Both the position numbers and the translations under genes were made by a program. 6,651 nt of DNA from an uncultured Actinomycetes bacterium (lineage in GTDB: Bacteria > Actinomycetota > Actinomycetes > S36-B12), in assembly GCA_937876275.1 (NCBI GenBank), contig CALFIA010000053.1, positions 1-6,651 on the forward strand, written 5' to 3'. Below, piece after piece: positions 6,465 to 6,651 of the stretch (position 1 is the first letter of the stretch; the number at the start of each line of letters is the position of its first letter). The notes beneath the pieces are model-generated. The model had not been told where the DNA came from. It ran no database searches and saw only the letters and a program-made list of their open reading frames with translations.

Positions 6465-6651
6465 GGACATCCTCCAGAAGGCCACCAAGACCGCGGGGAC
6501 GGAAGATGAGGATCAGCACGACGATGCCGAAGAGCACGAAGGGCACCAGTGACTGAGCGAGGTAACGCGCGGTCAGCGCCTCTGCGAGACCGACAATGGC
6601 CGCCGCGATCACGGTTCCCGGGATCGAGCCGAGGCCACCGGCCAGCGAGAT
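6457..6651 (-). CDS. livH: LivH-type branched-chain amino acid / amide ABC permease, C-terminal end only
   Basis: The 3' end of a gene entering from the right edge: 64 residues then TAA at 6457-6459. The residues ISLAGGLGSIPGTVIAA are the conserved late loop of LivH permeases, followed by a final helix (VPFVLFGIVVLILIF) and the typical RPRGLGG ending, then LLEDVRE. LivH and LivM form the two-subunit membrane channel of type I importers of branched-chain amino acids, amides and urea. Its stop lies inside the start region of livM: the two genes overlap by 8 nt if livM starts at GTG 6464, indicating translational coupling. The binding protein and ATPases are not in the window and probably lie upstream or elsewhere. 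Confidence 0.93.
   Translation of the reverse strand: MSLAGGLGSIPGTVIAAAIVGLAEALTARYLAQSLVPFVLFGIVVLILIFRPRGLGGLLEDVRE
6471..6475 (-). promoter_or_regulatory. Ribosome binding site that decides the livM start
   Basis: On the minus strand GGAGG lies here, inside the end of livH. It is 6 nt from the GTG at 6464, the usual spacing, but directly abuts the ATG at 6470 and lies downstream of the TTG at 6488. The GTG is therefore the best start, giving an 8-nt overlap with the livH stop (GTGAGTAA). Confidence 0.75.

Overview
This 6.65 kb fragment looks like the end of a bacterial contig, most likely from an actinobacterium. The evidence is moderately high GC, a cyclophilin followed directly by a zinc-finger rhomboid gene (a pairing I know from Actinobacteria), and a small secreted protein with a Cys/Trp-rich tail. 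The assignment is from memory of gene order and protein style, not from a search. All recognised genes lie on the minus strand, so they are transcribed from high to low coordinates.

In transcription order, the first block (6651 to 1482) is a tightly packed operon. It holds the 3' end of a livH-type permease, a livM-type permease, a large-subunit homologue of N,N-dimethylformamidase, and a class II histone-deacetylase-like zinc amidohydrolase. The gaps are an 8-nt overlap, then 16 nt, then 26 nt. The most striking point is that the LivM protein does not end after its membrane domain. It continues in frame for about 140 residues, and the last ~125 resemble the small (alpha) subunit of dimethylformamidase. 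The large (beta) subunit gene follows immediately, so the usual alpha-beta gene order is kept while alpha is fused to the importer. The inferred picture is an amide importer with an iron-dependent amidohydrolase docked on its cytoplasmic side, with a second zinc-dependent deacylase as the next or a parallel step. The substrate is unknown.

The second block (about 1416 to 34) holds an exported small protein of unknown function, a cytoplasmic cyclophilin peptidyl-prolyl isomerase, and the 5' part of a rhomboid-family membrane protease, which is cut off by the contig end.

Bases 1-33 are not biological. They match the Illumina TruSeq read-1 adapter, so the contig end is a library artefact and the rhomboid gene is truncated artificially. 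No RNA genes, CRISPR arrays or insertion sequences were seen, and no intergenic stretch exceeds 100 bases.
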